Source of the DNA: Streptomyces sp. NBC_01264
GTDB taxonomy: Bacteria > Actinomycetota > Actinomycetes > Streptomycetales > Streptomycetaceae
Reading direction: 5' to 3'
DNA length: 64,000 nucleotides
NCBI RefSeq assembly: GCF_026340675.1
Contig: NZ_JAPEOX010000002.1
Span: forward strand, 2,379,747-2,443,746
Shown: piece after piece, positions 8,542-17,517 of the stretch
Position numbering within the stretch: position 1 is the first letter of the stretch
Layout of the letters: every line of letters begins with the position of its first letter
Notes under the pieces: generated by a model
Told to the model about the DNA's origin: nothing
The model's input: the letters and a program-made list of their open reading frames with translations, nothing else
Database searches by the model: none
Position numbers and translations under genes: made by a program

Positions 8542-9942
8542 CTACTGGTTGGCCAGCACCTGGTTGACGGCCTTCTCGGCCTCCGCGAGGAGCTGCGCCG
8601 TGTCGGCGTTCTTGTTGGTCAGGACCCCCGACATCACCTTGTCGAGGACCTTGTAGACCTCCTGGGCCTTCGTCGGCTCGGGCTTGCCGGCGACCGGGTT
8701 GTCCAGGAAGGACTTGAAGTTGACGACCGGCATGGTGGCGCTGGCGGCCTTCAGCTCGTCGTCCTTGGCCTTGCTGGCACCGGTGAAGAAGGCGGGCTGC
8801 GGAAGTCCGACCGGCAGACCGTCGGTCTTGGAGCGGTCGTACTGGAACTGGCCCTTGCCGACCGAGAGCGTCTTGAAGTTCAGCCAGGCGATGGCGGCCT
8901 TGACCTTGTCCGGCGAGCTGCCCTTCTTGATCATGTAACCGTTGCCTCCGGCCAGCGTCGCGGCGCCGCCGGGGATGGGGCCCATGCCGAAGTTCTCGTA
9001 CTTGGCTCCGAGCTGCTGGACCATGTACGTGATGTCGTCGGGAGCGGCGAGGAACATGCCGAGCTTGTCCGAGGCCATCTGCTTCTGCAGGTCGCCCCAC
9101 TTGAGCAGCTGGGTCTTGCCCATGCTGTCGTCTTCCCAGCGCATGGCCCTGAGGTTGTCGGCGACCTGCTTGCCGGTCGCGTTGTTGAAGGCCGCCTTGC
9201 CGTCGGCGCCGACGACGTCGCCGCCCAGGCCGTACATCGCGGCGGTGAAGTGCCAGCCGCCGGTGTTCTCGACGCTGTACTCGCCGTAGCCGGCGGTGCC
9301 GTTGCCGAGCGCCGCGATCTTCTTGGCGGCCGCGCGGACCTCGTCCCAGGTGCGCGGAGGCTGGTCGGGGTCGAGGCCCGCGTCCTTGAAGAGCTTGCGG
9401 TTGACCAGCAGGCCCATCGTGTAGTTGCTGGTGGGCAGGCCGTAGAGCTTGCCGTCCTGCTTCAGGGTGTTGACGACGTTCTTGTCGATGTCGTCGATGC
9501 CCGGAACCGTCTTGGCCGTGACGTACGCGGAGATGTCCTCGGCGCCGTCGTTGTCCAGCACCTGCTTGAGATCCGTGAAGTAGGCGTAGAAGACGTCCGG
9601 CTGCGACTTGGCCTTGAGCATCGCGGTGAACCGCGGGGGCTCCAGGCACTGGCCGGGGGTGGAGCGGCCTTCGATGGTGACGTTCGGGTAGGTCTTGTTG
9701 AACTCCGCCACGTCCTCCTTCCACTGCTTGAGCTCCGCCTTCTTCGCGGCGGGCGGCATGCAGTCCATGGAGATGGTGACCTTGGTCTTGGGGTCGAGCG
9801 GCGCGGAGGCGTCCGTGGAACCGCCGGACGGCTGGTTCTTGGTGTCGTCCCCGTCGCTGCTCGTGCCGCAGGCCGCGAGGGCGGTGACGGCGAGCGCCGA
9901 GACGAGGGCGGTCGCGGTGGTGCGGCGGATGTTGGTTCTCAT
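8542..9942 (-). CDS. Sugar-binding lipoprotein of ABC transporter
   Basis: A 466-residue extracellular solute-binding protein (family 1). The N terminus is a lipoprotein signal with lipobox LAAC, putting the lipidated cysteine at residue 25, followed by a Gly/Ser/Asp-rich tether. Body motifs such as YGLPTSNYTMGLLVNRKLF and GNGYMIKKGSSPDKVKAAIAWL are typical of oligosaccharide receptors. The ATG at 9942 is preceded by GAAGGGG at good distance, so the very long upstream open frame is not used. Its promoter region (9943-10100) contains an imperfect dyad with TTGCG/TGCGC half-sites. The ligand is not identifiable directly; the operon and nearby GH87 point to alpha-gluco-oligosaccharides. Confidence 0.92.
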   Translation of the reverse strand: MRTNIRRTTATALVSALAVTALAACGTSSDGDDTKNQPSGGSTDASAPLDPKTKVTISMDCMPPAAKKAELKQWKEDVAEFNKTYPNVTIEGRSTPGQCLEPPRFTAMLKAKSQPDVFYAYFTDLKQVLDNDGAEDISAYVTAKTVPGIDDIDKNVVNTLKQDGKLYGLPTSNYTMGLLVNRKLFKDAGLDPDQPPRTWDEVRAAAKKIAALGNGTAGYGEYSVENTGGWHFTAAMYGLGGDVVGADGKAAFNNATGKQVADNLRAMRWEDDSMGKTQLLKWGDLQKQMASDKLGMFLAAPDDITYMVQQLGAKYENFGMGPIPGGAATLAGGNGYMIKKGSSPDKVKAAIAWLNFKTLSVGKGQFQYDRSKTDGLPVGLPQPAFFTGASKAKDDELKAASATMPVVNFKSFLDNPVAGKPEPTKAQEVYKVLDKVMSGVLTNKNADTAQLLAEAEKAVNQVLANQ

Positions 9943-10035
9943 CGGTGGTCCCCTTCGAGCATCGAGCAGGAGGCGTGGGGCGTGTAAGGAGGCGAGCGCG
10001 GCACACTCAACCACCACCGACAGATGAACGCAATA

Positions 10036-10058
10036 TCTCGCGCAGATTTCGCAAGAGA
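10036..10058. promoter_or_regulatory. Candidate LacI operator upstream of binding-protein gene
   Basis: An imperfect dyad: TCTCGCGCAG at its left and TTCGCAAGAGA at its right, with matching TCTC--GC outer positions. Read on the minus strand it contains TTGCG-N5-TGCGC. The repeats before the LacI gene and the GH87 gene have the same half-sites with N7 spacing. It sits about 95 bp upstream of the binding-protein start, a plausible promoter location. Confidence 0.4.
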
Positions 10059-10100
10059 TTGGCAGCAGAGCGCCGGACTGCCCCAGCCGGGAACGCAAAA

Positions 10101-10139
10101 CAGGGCCCCGGAACGTCGGTTGGACGTTCCGGGGCCCTG
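10101..10139 (-). terminator. Intrinsic terminator of the LacI-family regulator gene
   Basis: A perfect 17-bp stem (arms 10101-10117 and 10123-10139, loop GGTTG), followed on the minus strand by CTGTTTTGCG, giving a short T run. It lies 37 bp after the regulator stop and before the binding-protein gene, and would insulate the two transcription units. Confidence 0.8.
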
Positions 10140-10175
10140 CGGCCGGGGGTTGGAGTCGGTGGAGTCCTGTGGGCG

Positions 10176-11195
10176 CTACGCCGGACGGGGGCGCGGGACC
10201 TGTGCGGTGGAGCCGCGCACGACGAGCTCGGGCTCGAAGAGCAGCTCCCCGGGCTGCACGGCGGCCCCCTGGATCTGCGCGGTGAGCAGCTCCACGGCAG
10301 CCCTGCCCATGGCCTCGATGGGCTGCCGGACGGTGGTCAGCGGGGGTTCGGTGCAGTTCATGAAGGCCGAGTCGTCGTACCCGACGACGGAGACCTCGCC
10401 GGGCACGTCCAGCCCGCGCCGGCGGGCTGCCCTGATGGCCCCCAGGGCCAGCGGGTCGCTCGCGCAGATGATGCCGGTCACCCCGCGGTCCAGCAGCCTC
10501 GACGTGGCCGCGTGGCCGCCCTCCAGGGAGAACAGCGCCCGCTCCACGTGCGCGGCGGGCAGCTCGGTGCCGGCCGCGGCGGCGACCGCCTGGGCGGCCA
10601 CCAGCTTGCGCAGGGAGGGGATGTGGTCGGGCGGGCCCAGCACCAGTCCGATGCGTTCGTGACCGAGGGAGGCCAAGTGGCGCCAGGCCTGTTCGACCGC
10701 GACGGCGTCGTCGCAGGAGACGCACGGGAAGCCGAGGTCCTCTATCGAGGCGTTGATGAGCACCACCGGGACCTTGCGGTCGTGGAGCAGCCGGTAGTGC
10801 CCGTGCGGGGCGTCGGCCTGCGCGAAGAGCCCGCCGGCGAAGACGACGCCGGACACCTGCTGCTGGAGCAGGAGCTCGACGTAGTCCGCCTCGGAGACCC
10901 CTCCGGTGGTCTGCGTGCAGAGCACCGGGGTCAGCCCCTGCTGGGCCAGTGCCCCGCCGATCACCTCGGCGAAGGCGGGGAAGATCGGGTTCTGGAGTTC
11001 CGGCAGGACCAGGCCGACCAGCCGGGCCCGTTCGCCGCGCAGCTGGGTGGGGCGCTCGTAGCCGAGGACGTCCAGGGCGGTGAGCACGGACTGGCGGGTC
11101 GCGTCCGAGACGCCCGGCTTGCCGTTGAGCACCCGGCTGACCGTTGCCTCGCTGACCCCCACCTTCTTCGCCACTTGAGCAAGTCGTCGCGTCAT
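10176..11195 (-). CDS. LacI-family transcriptional regulator of the sugar operon
   Basis: A 339-residue LacI/GalR protein. The N-terminal HTH (RLAQVAKKVGVSEATVSRVLNGKPGVSDATRQSV) is followed by a hinge helix and a periplasmic-binding-like sensor domain (residues about 60-335). The ATG at 11195 begins exactly at the HTH; the upstream 45 in-frame codons are dismissed. It is collinear with, and just upstream of, the binding-protein/permease/glucosidase genes, a layout like malR-malEFG in S. coelicolor. Its own promoter carries GCGCAAG-N4-GCGCAAA and TGCAAG-N3-CTTGCA repeats, suggesting autoregulation. The same direct repeat appears before the GH87 gene. The inducer is unknown. Confidence 0.93.
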   Translation of the reverse strand: MTRRLAQVAKKVGVSEATVSRVLNGKPGVSDATRQSVLTALDVLGYERPTQLRGERARLVGLVLPELQNPIFPAFAEVIGGALAQQGLTPVLCTQTTGGVSEADYVELLLQQQVSGVVFAGGLFAQADAPHGHYRLLHDRKVPVVLINASIEDLGFPCVSCDDAVAVEQAWRHLASLGHERIGLVLGPPDHIPSLRKLVAAQAVAAAAGTELPAAHVERALFSLEGGHAATSRLLDRGVTGIICASDPLALGAIRAARRRGLDVPGEVSVVGYDDSAFMNCTEPPLTTVRQPIEAMGRAAVELLTAQIQGAAVQPGELLFEPELVVRGSTAQVPRPRPA

Positions 11196-11197
11196 GA

Positions 11198-11233
11198 GCG
11201 CAAGAGTAGCGCAAACAATGCAAGTTCCTTGCA
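11198..11233. promoter_or_regulatory. Operator-like repeats upstream of the LacI gene
   Basis: Two elements. The direct repeat GCGCAAG (11198-11204) and GCGCAAA (11209-11215) has half-sites 11 bp apart, one helical turn. Next comes a perfect inverted repeat TGCAAG-TTC-CTTGCA (11219-11233). They cover the first 40 bp before the start codon, so bound protein would block the promoter or early transcript. CTTGCAG-type half-sites resemble those described for MalR/Reg1-controlled Streptomyces promoters. Confidence 0.55.
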
Positions 11234-11318
11234 GTTCGATTACGGCCAGTTTGGCCCATCGGAAACCGGCGCGGAACCCCCCGCGTCCCACCGGCCCCGG
11301 CACGGCTCCGGGCGGCGA

Positions 11319-11351
11319 GCGGCGGGGCACCCCGAAGGGATGCCCCGCCGC
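11319..11351 (-). terminator. Terminator hairpin after the GH87 gene
   Basis: Arms 11319-11329 (GCGGCGGGGCA) and 11341-11351 are perfectly complementary (11 bp), and the interior CCCGAAGGG can pair further. It lies 26 bp past the GH87 stop on the minus strand, separating it from the LacI gene. Confidence 0.7.
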
Positions 11352-11377
11352 CCTCTGAGCCCTGGATCCGCCGCCCG

Positions 11378-14300
11378 CTACGGCAGCTGGTTGATCTTGA
11401 ACGTCGAGGTCGTGTTGCGCACGTCCACGGCGTTGTCACTCATCCTCAGATTCTGGATGGTGACCTCACCCACCGCGGGCCCTTGTCCCGCCTCGGGCAT
11501 TTCGTTCGCCCAGAGACCGAAGCCGGACTTGGCGTCGAAGGCGTCACCGCTCTTCTTGGCCCCCGTGATGGTGATGTCCTTCAGGATCGTGTCCTTGATG
11601 GGATTGACCGGCTGGCCGCCCACGTACTGCGTCTGGAACATGATGCCGCTGTAGGTCGGATCGACGATGTCCACGTTGTTGATGCGGATTCCCTGGAACA
11701 CCTTGGAAGCCGAGAAGATCCAGATTCCAGGGAAGGTCTGCGCCCCCCAGAAATGGCCTCCGGCCCGGACGATCGAGATGTTCTCGAAGAGCGTCGGGTC
11801 GGTCCCGAATCCGTTCATCGGATACCCGAAGTCCAGCGAACTGATGGTGATGCCCGAGTAGACGAGGATGTCGGCGATGTAGATGTTGCGGAAGGTGTTG
11901 TTGAAACCGCCGTAGACGGCGACACCGGCCGCGCGCCAGGTCAGGATGGCGCTCAGGTTCTCGTAGACGTTGTTCTTCATGTCCGCGCCGCCCGCGTCGA
12001 TGGCGGAGAACAGCGCGAAGCTGTCGTCACCCGTGGAGCGCGCCTCGATGTTGGCCACGAGGTTGTCCGTGCTGCCGTTGGTCATGTTGATGCCGTCGGC
12101 GAAGGTGTCACGGATCCGCGAGTTCTTGATCGTGATCCGGTCGGTGTTGGCGCCCCAGTAGAGGCACACCTGGTGTTCGTTCCAGACGTTGTCGATGGTC
12201 ATGTCGGTCACGTTGGCGAAGTCGAAGACCTTGCCCGGGCCGTCGATGCGCGAGGTGTAGTTGCCGAAGTAGGCGAACCCGGTGAAGGATGAGCCCTTCG
12301 CGGTGCCCTCCGCGCGCCAGCCGTTGTCGGTGTTGTCCTGCGTGGACGGGGCGTGGAAGCGGGTGAACCACGGTCCGGCGCCCACGACCTGCACGGCCTT
12401 GCCGTACACCTGGAACTTGCTCGCCGTGGCGTAGTCGCCCGGCGGCAGGTAGACGCCCACGAGCTTGCCCGTGGTGTCCATGCGGACCTTGTCCAGGGCG
12501 TTCTGCACGTCCTGGTGGGTGAAGCCTGCGGGCACCGTGTAGGTGGCCGGGTCGGGGTTGGCGATCACCGTGGCCTGTTCCAGGCTCACGAAGTCGATCG
12601 CGTAGGTGGTGGTGTTGGCCGCGTCCTTCTGGAGGCGGATCTTGCTGCCCGCCGGGACGGTCTCGCCGAGGAGGATGTTCGCCTCGTCGTAGATGTGCCG
12701 CGGGGCACCGGCGCTCGGGGCGTTGCCCGGGCCGGCCTCGGCCCCGTAGAGCCACGCGTACTTGGAGGTCAGCGGCAGGGCCTTCTTCAGGACGCCGTTG
12801 ACGTAGACGTTGATGGTGGAGTCGATGCCGCCGCCGCCCGGGGCGTCCGGGATGGAGAAGCGGGTGACCAGGGTGTTGGTCGCGGCCCGGGTGGTGAACT
12901 CGACGTACTCGCCCGTCGCGTCCAGTTTCACGGCCTTGCGGCCCGAGGCCTCGCCCGCGATGTCGCCGATGGTCCGGTTGGGTCCGACGACATTGGCGCC
13001 GCCGCCGACCGTGCCGTCCTCCGCCTCGTAGGTGTCGTAGGGCATGTTCGCCCCGCGGCCGACGAAGAAGGGCTTGGTGGAGGTGTTGTTGGCGCGCTTG
13101 ACCGGCAGTTCGTTGGCGTCGTCTGCGAGGACCACCTTGACGGTGTACTTGCCGTTGGTCGCGGTCCAGCTGCCGAGCGGGATCGGGGCCGTCGAGGCAC
13201 CGGCCGCGAGGGCGCCGCTGAAGGAGCTCGTCTGCGTACGGACGGTCGCGCCGCCCGCGTCCAGCAGCGCGAGGGTCACGTTGTGGGTGCCCGTGGCCGC
13301 GGCCACGGTGCCCTGGTTCTTGACCGTCACGGAGAAGTTCACCGTCTGGCCCGCGGACGGGGCGCTCGGCGACCAGTTGACGTCCGAGGCCACCAGGTCC
13401 GAGCTGTCGACGGGGCGGACCACCAGCGGGGAGCCGGTGAGGCTGTTGTTGGTGTCGTTCTGCTCGACGACCGTGTTCGCCTCGTCGACGATCGCGCTCA
13501 GCGGGTAGGTGCCCGCGTCGCGCGGTCCGATGCCGGCCGTGACGGTGGCCGAGGCGCCGGCGGCCAGCGCGGGCACGTTGGCGGTGGCGACCTTCGAGCC
13601 GCCGAGCTGGAAGGAGACGACGGTCGCGGCCGCCGGGGCCGGGCCGGTGTTCTTGACGGTGGCGGACAGGGTGACGGGGTCCGACTCGACCGGGGCGGCC
13701 GGGGCGGCGCTCACCGCGGTGACCTGGAGGTCCGGGTTGGGCGCCGCGACCCCGAAGACCTGGAACTCGGCGATCTGGCCGTTGGAGGAACCGGTGTTGG
13801 AGGTGAAGCGCAGCTGCACGTCCGCGACCCGGGCGTTCACCGGGATGGTGACGGTGTTGGAGCCGGAGGCCGGGTTGAAGACGTAGTCCTTGGCGGCCAC
13901 CAGGCCGGTGACGCCCGGGGCGCTCTGCTCGCGGCCGAGCACCTGGATGTTCTGGGTGCGGGTGCCCCAACTGCTGTCCGGGTTGAGCTTGAGGACCAGG
14001 CGGTCGACGTCGGCGTTGGCGCCGAGCTTGACGGTCAGGGTGCTCGGGTAGGCGCCGCCGGCGCCCTCCCAGTAGGTGGAGGTGCTGTTGTCGTTGGCGT
14101 TCTCCGCGACGAAGGTATGGATCACGGAGGAGCCCTCGATGGGCTTGCCGACGGCCAGGTTGGAGCCGCCCCCGCCGCCGCTGCCGTTGCGGGTCACGGA
14201 GTTGCTGTCGCCGGAGCGGTTGCCCGCCGCGTCCTTGGCCCGGACGAAGTAGCTCACGGTGGCGGTGGCCGGCTGGGTGTCCGTGTAGGTGGTGACGTTG

Positions 14301-15670
14301 CCCGCGACCGTGGTGAGCAGGACGTTGTTGGCGAACACCTCGTAGCCGGTGACGCCGGTGTTGTCGGTGGACGCCTGCCAGGCCAGCTTGATCTGCCCGG
14401 AGGCCGGCTCGGTGAAGGTCAGCGCGCCCGGGATGGTCGGGGCCTGGGTGTCACCGGTGTCGCCGGCGCGGGTGACGCTGTTGCTGTTCCCCGACTGGTT
14501 GCCGGCCGCGTCCTTGGCCCGGACGTAGTAGGTCACGCTCGCGGAGGCCGGCTGGGTGTCGGTGTAGGTGGTGACGTTGCCCGCGACGCTGGTGCGCAGC
14601 TGATTGTTGGCGTAGACGTCGTACCCGGTGACGCCCGTGTTGTCGGTCGCCGCGTTCCAGGTGAGCTTGATCTGGCCCGTCGCCGGCTCGGTGTAGGCGA
14701 GCGCCGTCGGGGCCGTCGGGGGCTGGGTGTCGCCGGTCGTCGGGCCGTAGATCTCCAGCTCGGAGAGCTGCCCGCCGGGCTGTACGGAGTTGGACGCGAT
14801 CCACACCCGTACGTAACGGGTGGTGGTGGCGTCGAAGGCGATGCTCACCGTGTTGGAGCCGGCGGGCGTGAAGTCGTACCCCTTGGACGCGGTCAGGTCG
14901 AGGTAGTCCGTGCCGTTGGCGCTGCCCTGGATCTTGAGGGTCTGGGTACGGGCGCCCCAGTTCTCGGGGAGCTTGAGGACCACGCGGTCCACGCGGACGG
15001 AGGAGCCGAGGTCGGCCTGGAGCCACTGGGGCATGGCGTTGTTGACGCTCTCCCAGTAGCTGGCGGCGTTGCCGTCGTTGGCGTTGCCCGGCACGTAGAC
15101 CTGGGTGTTGCTGCTCGCCGTGAGCGTCTTGCCGAGGGCCAGGTTGGTCCCGGACTCACCCGGGGCGCGGACCTCCAGCTCGGAGAGCTGGGCGGCCTGC
15201 CAGCCGGTGTTGGCGGTGATGTCGATCCGCACGTACCGGGCCTGGGTGGCCGGGAAGCCGATGGTGACCACGTTTCCGGCGCCCTGGCCGAAGGTGTACG
15301 TCGCCGAACTCACCAGGGTGCTGAAGCTGGTGCCGTCGGCGCTGCCCTGGACGGACAGGGTCTGGTTGCGGCTCTCCCAGGAGGCGGGGAGCTTGAGCAC
15401 CACCTGGTCGACGCGGGTGGTGGCTCCGAGGTCGGTCTGCACCCATTGCGGGAAGGTGCTGCCGGCGCTCTCCCAGTACGTGGCCTGGTTGCCGTCGGTG
15501 ACGTTGCCGGCCGCGTAGGCGCCGTTGGTACTGCTCGCCGTGGCGGGCCTGCCCGCCGAGACGCTCGGTCCGCCGGCGGCCACGGCGGTCAGAGCGGGCC
15601 AGCCCAGCATCAGCAGGGCGGTGCTGATCAAGGCGGCCAGGGTCCGCCATCTCCAGTTGTGCCTTCTCAT
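11378..15670 (-). CDS. Secreted multidomain GH87 alpha-1,3-glucanase/mycodextranase-like enzyme
   Basis: A 1430-residue secreted protein from the ATG at 15670 (RBS GAGGAC). In order: signal peptide (1-~32), two F5/8 type C (discoidin) domains (~33-170, ~173-311), two nearly identical fibronectin III repeats (~316-405, ~406-495), a third discoidin-like domain (~502-642), two CARDB domains (~644-757, ~758-870), a CBM6/35-like module (~872-1035; YDTYEAEDG...) and a right-handed beta-helix catalytic domain (~1037-1430). DTFADGIN and STGDDSF place Asp1192, Asp1215 and Asp1216 with the 23/24-residue spacing I recall for the catalytic aspartates of GH87 alpha-1,3-glucanases. The likely substrate is fungal-wall or bacterial alpha-1,3-glucan. 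It adjoins an oligosaccharide import operon and shares an operator motif with its regulator. Confidence 0.88.
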   Translation of the reverse strand: MRRHNWRWRTLAALISTALLMLGWPALTAVAAGGPSVSAGRPATASSTNGAYAAGNVTDGNQATYWESAGSTFPQWVQTDLGATTRVDQVVLKLPASWESRNQTLSVQGSADGTSFSTLVSSATYTFGQGAGNVVTIGFPATQARYVRIDITANTGWQAAQLSELEVRAPGESGTNLALGKTLTASSNTQVYVPGNANDGNAASYWESVNNAMPQWLQADLGSSVRVDRVVLKLPENWGARTQTLKIQGSANGTDYLDLTASKGYDFTPAGSNTVSIAFDATTTRYVRVWIASNSVQPGGQLSELEIYGPTTGDTQPPTAPTALAYTEPATGQIKLTWNAATDNTGVTGYDVYANNQLRTSVAGNVTTYTDTQPASASVTYYVRAKDAAGNQSGNSNSVTRAGDTGDTQAPTIPGALTFTEPASGQIKLAWQASTDNTGVTGYEVFANNVLLTTVAGNVTTYTDTQPATATVSYFVRAKDAAGNRSGDSNSVTRNGSGGGGGSNLAVGKPIEGSSVIHTFVAENANDNSTSTYWEGAGGAYPSTLTVKLGANADVDRLVLKLNPDSSWGTRTQNIQVLGREQSAPGVTGLVAAKDYVFNPASGSNTVTIPVNARVADVQLRFTSNTGSSNGQIAEFQVFGVAAPNPDLQVTAVSAAPAAPVESDPVTLSATVKNTGPAPAAATVVSFQLGGSKVATANVPALAAGASATVTAGIGPRDAGTYPLSAIVDEANTVVEQNDTNNSLTGSPLVVRPVDSSDLVASDVNWSPSAPSAGQTVNFSVTVKNQGTVAAATGTHNVTLALLDAGGATVRTQTSSFSGALAAGASTAPIPLGSWTATNGKYTVKVVLADDANELPVKRANNTSTKPFFVGRGANMPYDTYEAEDGTVGGGANVVGPNRTIGDIAGEASGRKAVKLDATGEYVEFTTRAATNTLVTRFSIPDAPGGGGIDSTINVYVNGVLKKALPLTSKYAWLYGAEAGPGNAPSAGAPRHIYDEANILLGETVPAGSKIRLQKDAANTTTYAIDFVSLEQATVIANPDPATYTVPAGFTHQDVQNALDKVRMDTTGKLVGVYLPPGDYATASKFQVYGKAVQVVGAGPWFTRFHAPSTQDNTDNGWRAEGTAKGSSFTGFAYFGNYTSRIDGPGKVFDFANVTDMTIDNVWNEHQVCLYWGANTDRITIKNSRIRDTFADGINMTNGSTDNLVANIEARSTGDDSFALFSAIDAGGADMKNNVYENLSAILTWRAAGVAVYGGFNNTFRNIYIADILVYSGITISSLDFGYPMNGFGTDPTLFENISIVRAGGHFWGAQTFPGIWIFSASKVFQGIRINNVDIVDPTYSGIMFQTQYVGGQPVNPIKDTILKDITITGAKKSGDAFDAKSGFGLWANEMPEAGQGPAVGEVTIQNLRMSDNAVDVRNTTSTFKINQLP

Positions 15671-15795
15671 ATGTCCTCGTCCCTCGACATGAACTTTCTG
15701 AACCACAAGAGCGACAAATTTGCGGTACGCGGTGCGAGAGTTGCAGAGCTTTGGCGAGTCGTCTACATCTCTGACCGCATTTTCACACCGTCATT

Positions 15796-15817
15796 GCTTG
15801 CGCAAGCTGGGCGCAAA
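15796..15817. promoter_or_regulatory. Operator-like palindrome and repeat upstream of the GH87 gene
   Basis: The perfect 12-bp palindrome GCTTGCGCAAGC (15796-15807) overlaps the direct repeat GCGCAAG-N4-GCGCAAA (15800-15817). The repeat is identical in half-sites and spacing to the one in front of the LacI gene. It lies about 126-147 bp upstream of the GH87 start and about 70 bp upstream of the divergent histidine kinase start, so either gene could be affected. Confidence 0.55.
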
Positions 15818-15885
15818 TAGCGAAAGCCATTTGCGTGAGGGACCCACATTCCGCTTACGCCCGAATCGGCCTACGGTTCGTACTC

Positions 15886-17517
15886 ATGCAGTCCCCGCGG
15901 TTCCTCCCCATGAGCGCTCGGCGCCTCGGGCTGCCCCGGCGGGCCGCCTCCCAGATCCTGCTGACCCAGCTGGCCATCGCCGCCGGGGTGCTCGCCCTGG
16001 CCACCGGCCTCTTCCTGGCCCCGCTGAGCGCGCAGCTCGACGACCAGGCCATGCGGCGCGCCCTGGCCATCGCGCAGAGCACCGCGGCCGACCCCTCCGT
16101 GGCCGCCGGCCTCCTCGGCTCGGCTCCCTCGCCCGACAGCCCGGTACAGGCCTCCGCGGAGCGGATCCGCTCCGCCACCGGCGCCGAGTACGTGGTGGTC
16201 ATGGACCTGGACGGCGTCCGCCGCTCGCACCCGAGCCCCGACCGCATCGGGCGGCCCGTCTCCACCGACCCCCGCGACGTCCTGGCCGGCCGCGAGGTCA
16301 TGGAGATCGACGAGGGCACCCTGGGCCGCTCCGCGCGCGGCAAGGTCCCCCTCCTCGCCGCAGACGGCGAGATCGTCGGCGCCGTCTCCGTCGGCATCGC
16401 CTACGACAGCGTCCAGGGCCGCCTGCTCGGAGCCATCCCGGGCCTGCTCGCGTACGCGGGCGGCGCCCTGGCCACGGGCGCCCTCGCCGCCTATCTGCTC
16501 TCGCGCAGGATCCACCGGCAGACCCGTGACCTGGCCTTCTCCGATATCGCGGGCCTGCTCGCCGAACGCGAGGCGATGCTGCACTCCATCCGGGAAGGTG
16601 TGATCGCCCTCGACCGGACCGGCCGGGTCCGGCTGGTCAACGACGAGGCGGCCCGGCTGCTGGGCCTCGCGCCCGAGGCCGCCGGAGCCGTCGCGGGGCG
16701 CGCCCTGGACGAGGTGCTCGGCGCGGGCCGCACCACCGACGTCCTCACCGGCCGGGTCACCGGCCGCGACCTGCTCACCGTCCAGGGCACCCGGGTCCTG
16801 GTCGCCAACCGGATGCCCACCGAGGACGGCGGAGCCGTGGCCACCCTGCGCGACCGCACCGAGCTGGAGCACCTGGGCCGCGAGCTCGACTCCACCAAGG
16901 GCCTGATCGACGCCCTGCGCGCCCAGGACCACGAACACGCCAACCGGCTCCACACCCTCCTCGGCCTGCTGGAACTGGGCCTGTACGAGGACGCCGTGGA
17001 GTTCGTCACGGAGGTGGTCGGCGTGCACCGCAGCACCGCCGAGCAGGTCACCGAGAAGGTGCACGACCCCCTGCTCGCCGCCCTGCTGATGGGCAAGGCC
17101 ACGGTCGCGGCGGAGCGCGGGGTCCCCCTGCGGCTGGCTGATTCCGCCCTGCTGCCCGACCGCCTCGTCGACCCGGGAGGCCTGGTCACCATCCTCGGCA
17201 ACCTGGTCGACAACGCCCTGGACGCCTCGGTCGGCTCCCCCGCACCGCTGGTCGAGGTCGACATCCGGGCGGAGGGCCGCACCGTGGTCCTGCGGGTCCG
17301 TGACAGCGGCCCCGGCGTGCCGGCGGCGCGCCGCGAGGAGATCTTCACCGAGGGCTGGTCGACCAAGCAGCCCCGGGCGGGCGCCCACCGCGGACGCGGG
17401 CTCGGTCTGGCCCTGGTACGGCGCCTGGCCGAACGTCAGGGCGGCACGGTCCGGGCCGGCGAGGCGACCGGCGGAGGGGCGGAGTTCTCCGTCGTCCTTC
17501 CGGAGGCCCTGCGATGA
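15886..17517 (+). CDS. Sensor histidine kinase, CitA/DcuS type
   Basis: Predicted 543 residues from the ATG at 15886 (ATG 15910 is an alternative; neither has a strong ribosome site). A first transmembrane helix near residues 25-45, an extracytoplasmic sensor (about 45-170, containing TGAEYVVVMDLDGVRRSHPSPDRIG), a second helix (about 183-205), a cytoplasmic PAS domain (LHSIREGVIALDRTGRVRLVNDEA) and a kinase core. The phospho-acceptor region is QDHEHANRLHTLLGLLELG of the Spo0B-like class; the ATPase has GNLVDNALDA and DSGPGVP/GRGLGLALV boxes. Family members sense external carboxylates. The gene overlaps the response regulator by ATGA and faces a sodium:solute symporter operon. Confidence 0.92.
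   Translation: MQSPRFLPMSARRLGLPRRAASQILLTQLAIAAGVLALATGLFLAPLSAQLDDQAMRRALAIAQSTAADPSVAAGLLGSAPSPDSPVQASAERIRSATGAEYVVVMDLDGVRRSHPSPDRIGRPVSTDPRDVLAGREVMEIDEGTLGRSARGKVPLLAADGEIVGAVSVGIAYDSVQGRLLGAIPGLLAYAGGALATGALAAYLLSRRIHRQTRDLAFSDIAGLLAEREAMLHSIREGVIALDRTGRVRLVNDEAARLLGLAPEAAGAVAGRALDEVLGAGRTTDVLTGRVTGRDLLTVQGTRVLVANRMPTEDGGAVATLRDRTELEHLGRELDSTKGLIDALRAQDHEHANRLHTLLGLLELGLYEDAVEFVTEVVGVHRSTAEQVTEKVHDPLLAALLMGKATVAAERGVPLRLADSALLPDRLVDPGGLVTILGNLVDNALDASVGSPAPLVEVDIRAEGRTVVLRVRDSGPGVPAARREEIFTEGWSTKQPRAGAHRGRGLGLALVRRLAERQGGTVRAGEATGGGAEFSVVLPEALR

Noticed and set aside
12353..15820. Plus-strand open frame of 1155 codons opposite the GH87 gene
   Set aside because: Mirror frame produced by GC-rich codon bias; it translates to Val/Gly/Asp/Arg-rich sequence without domains, while the minus strand gives clear glycosidase and discoidin domains.
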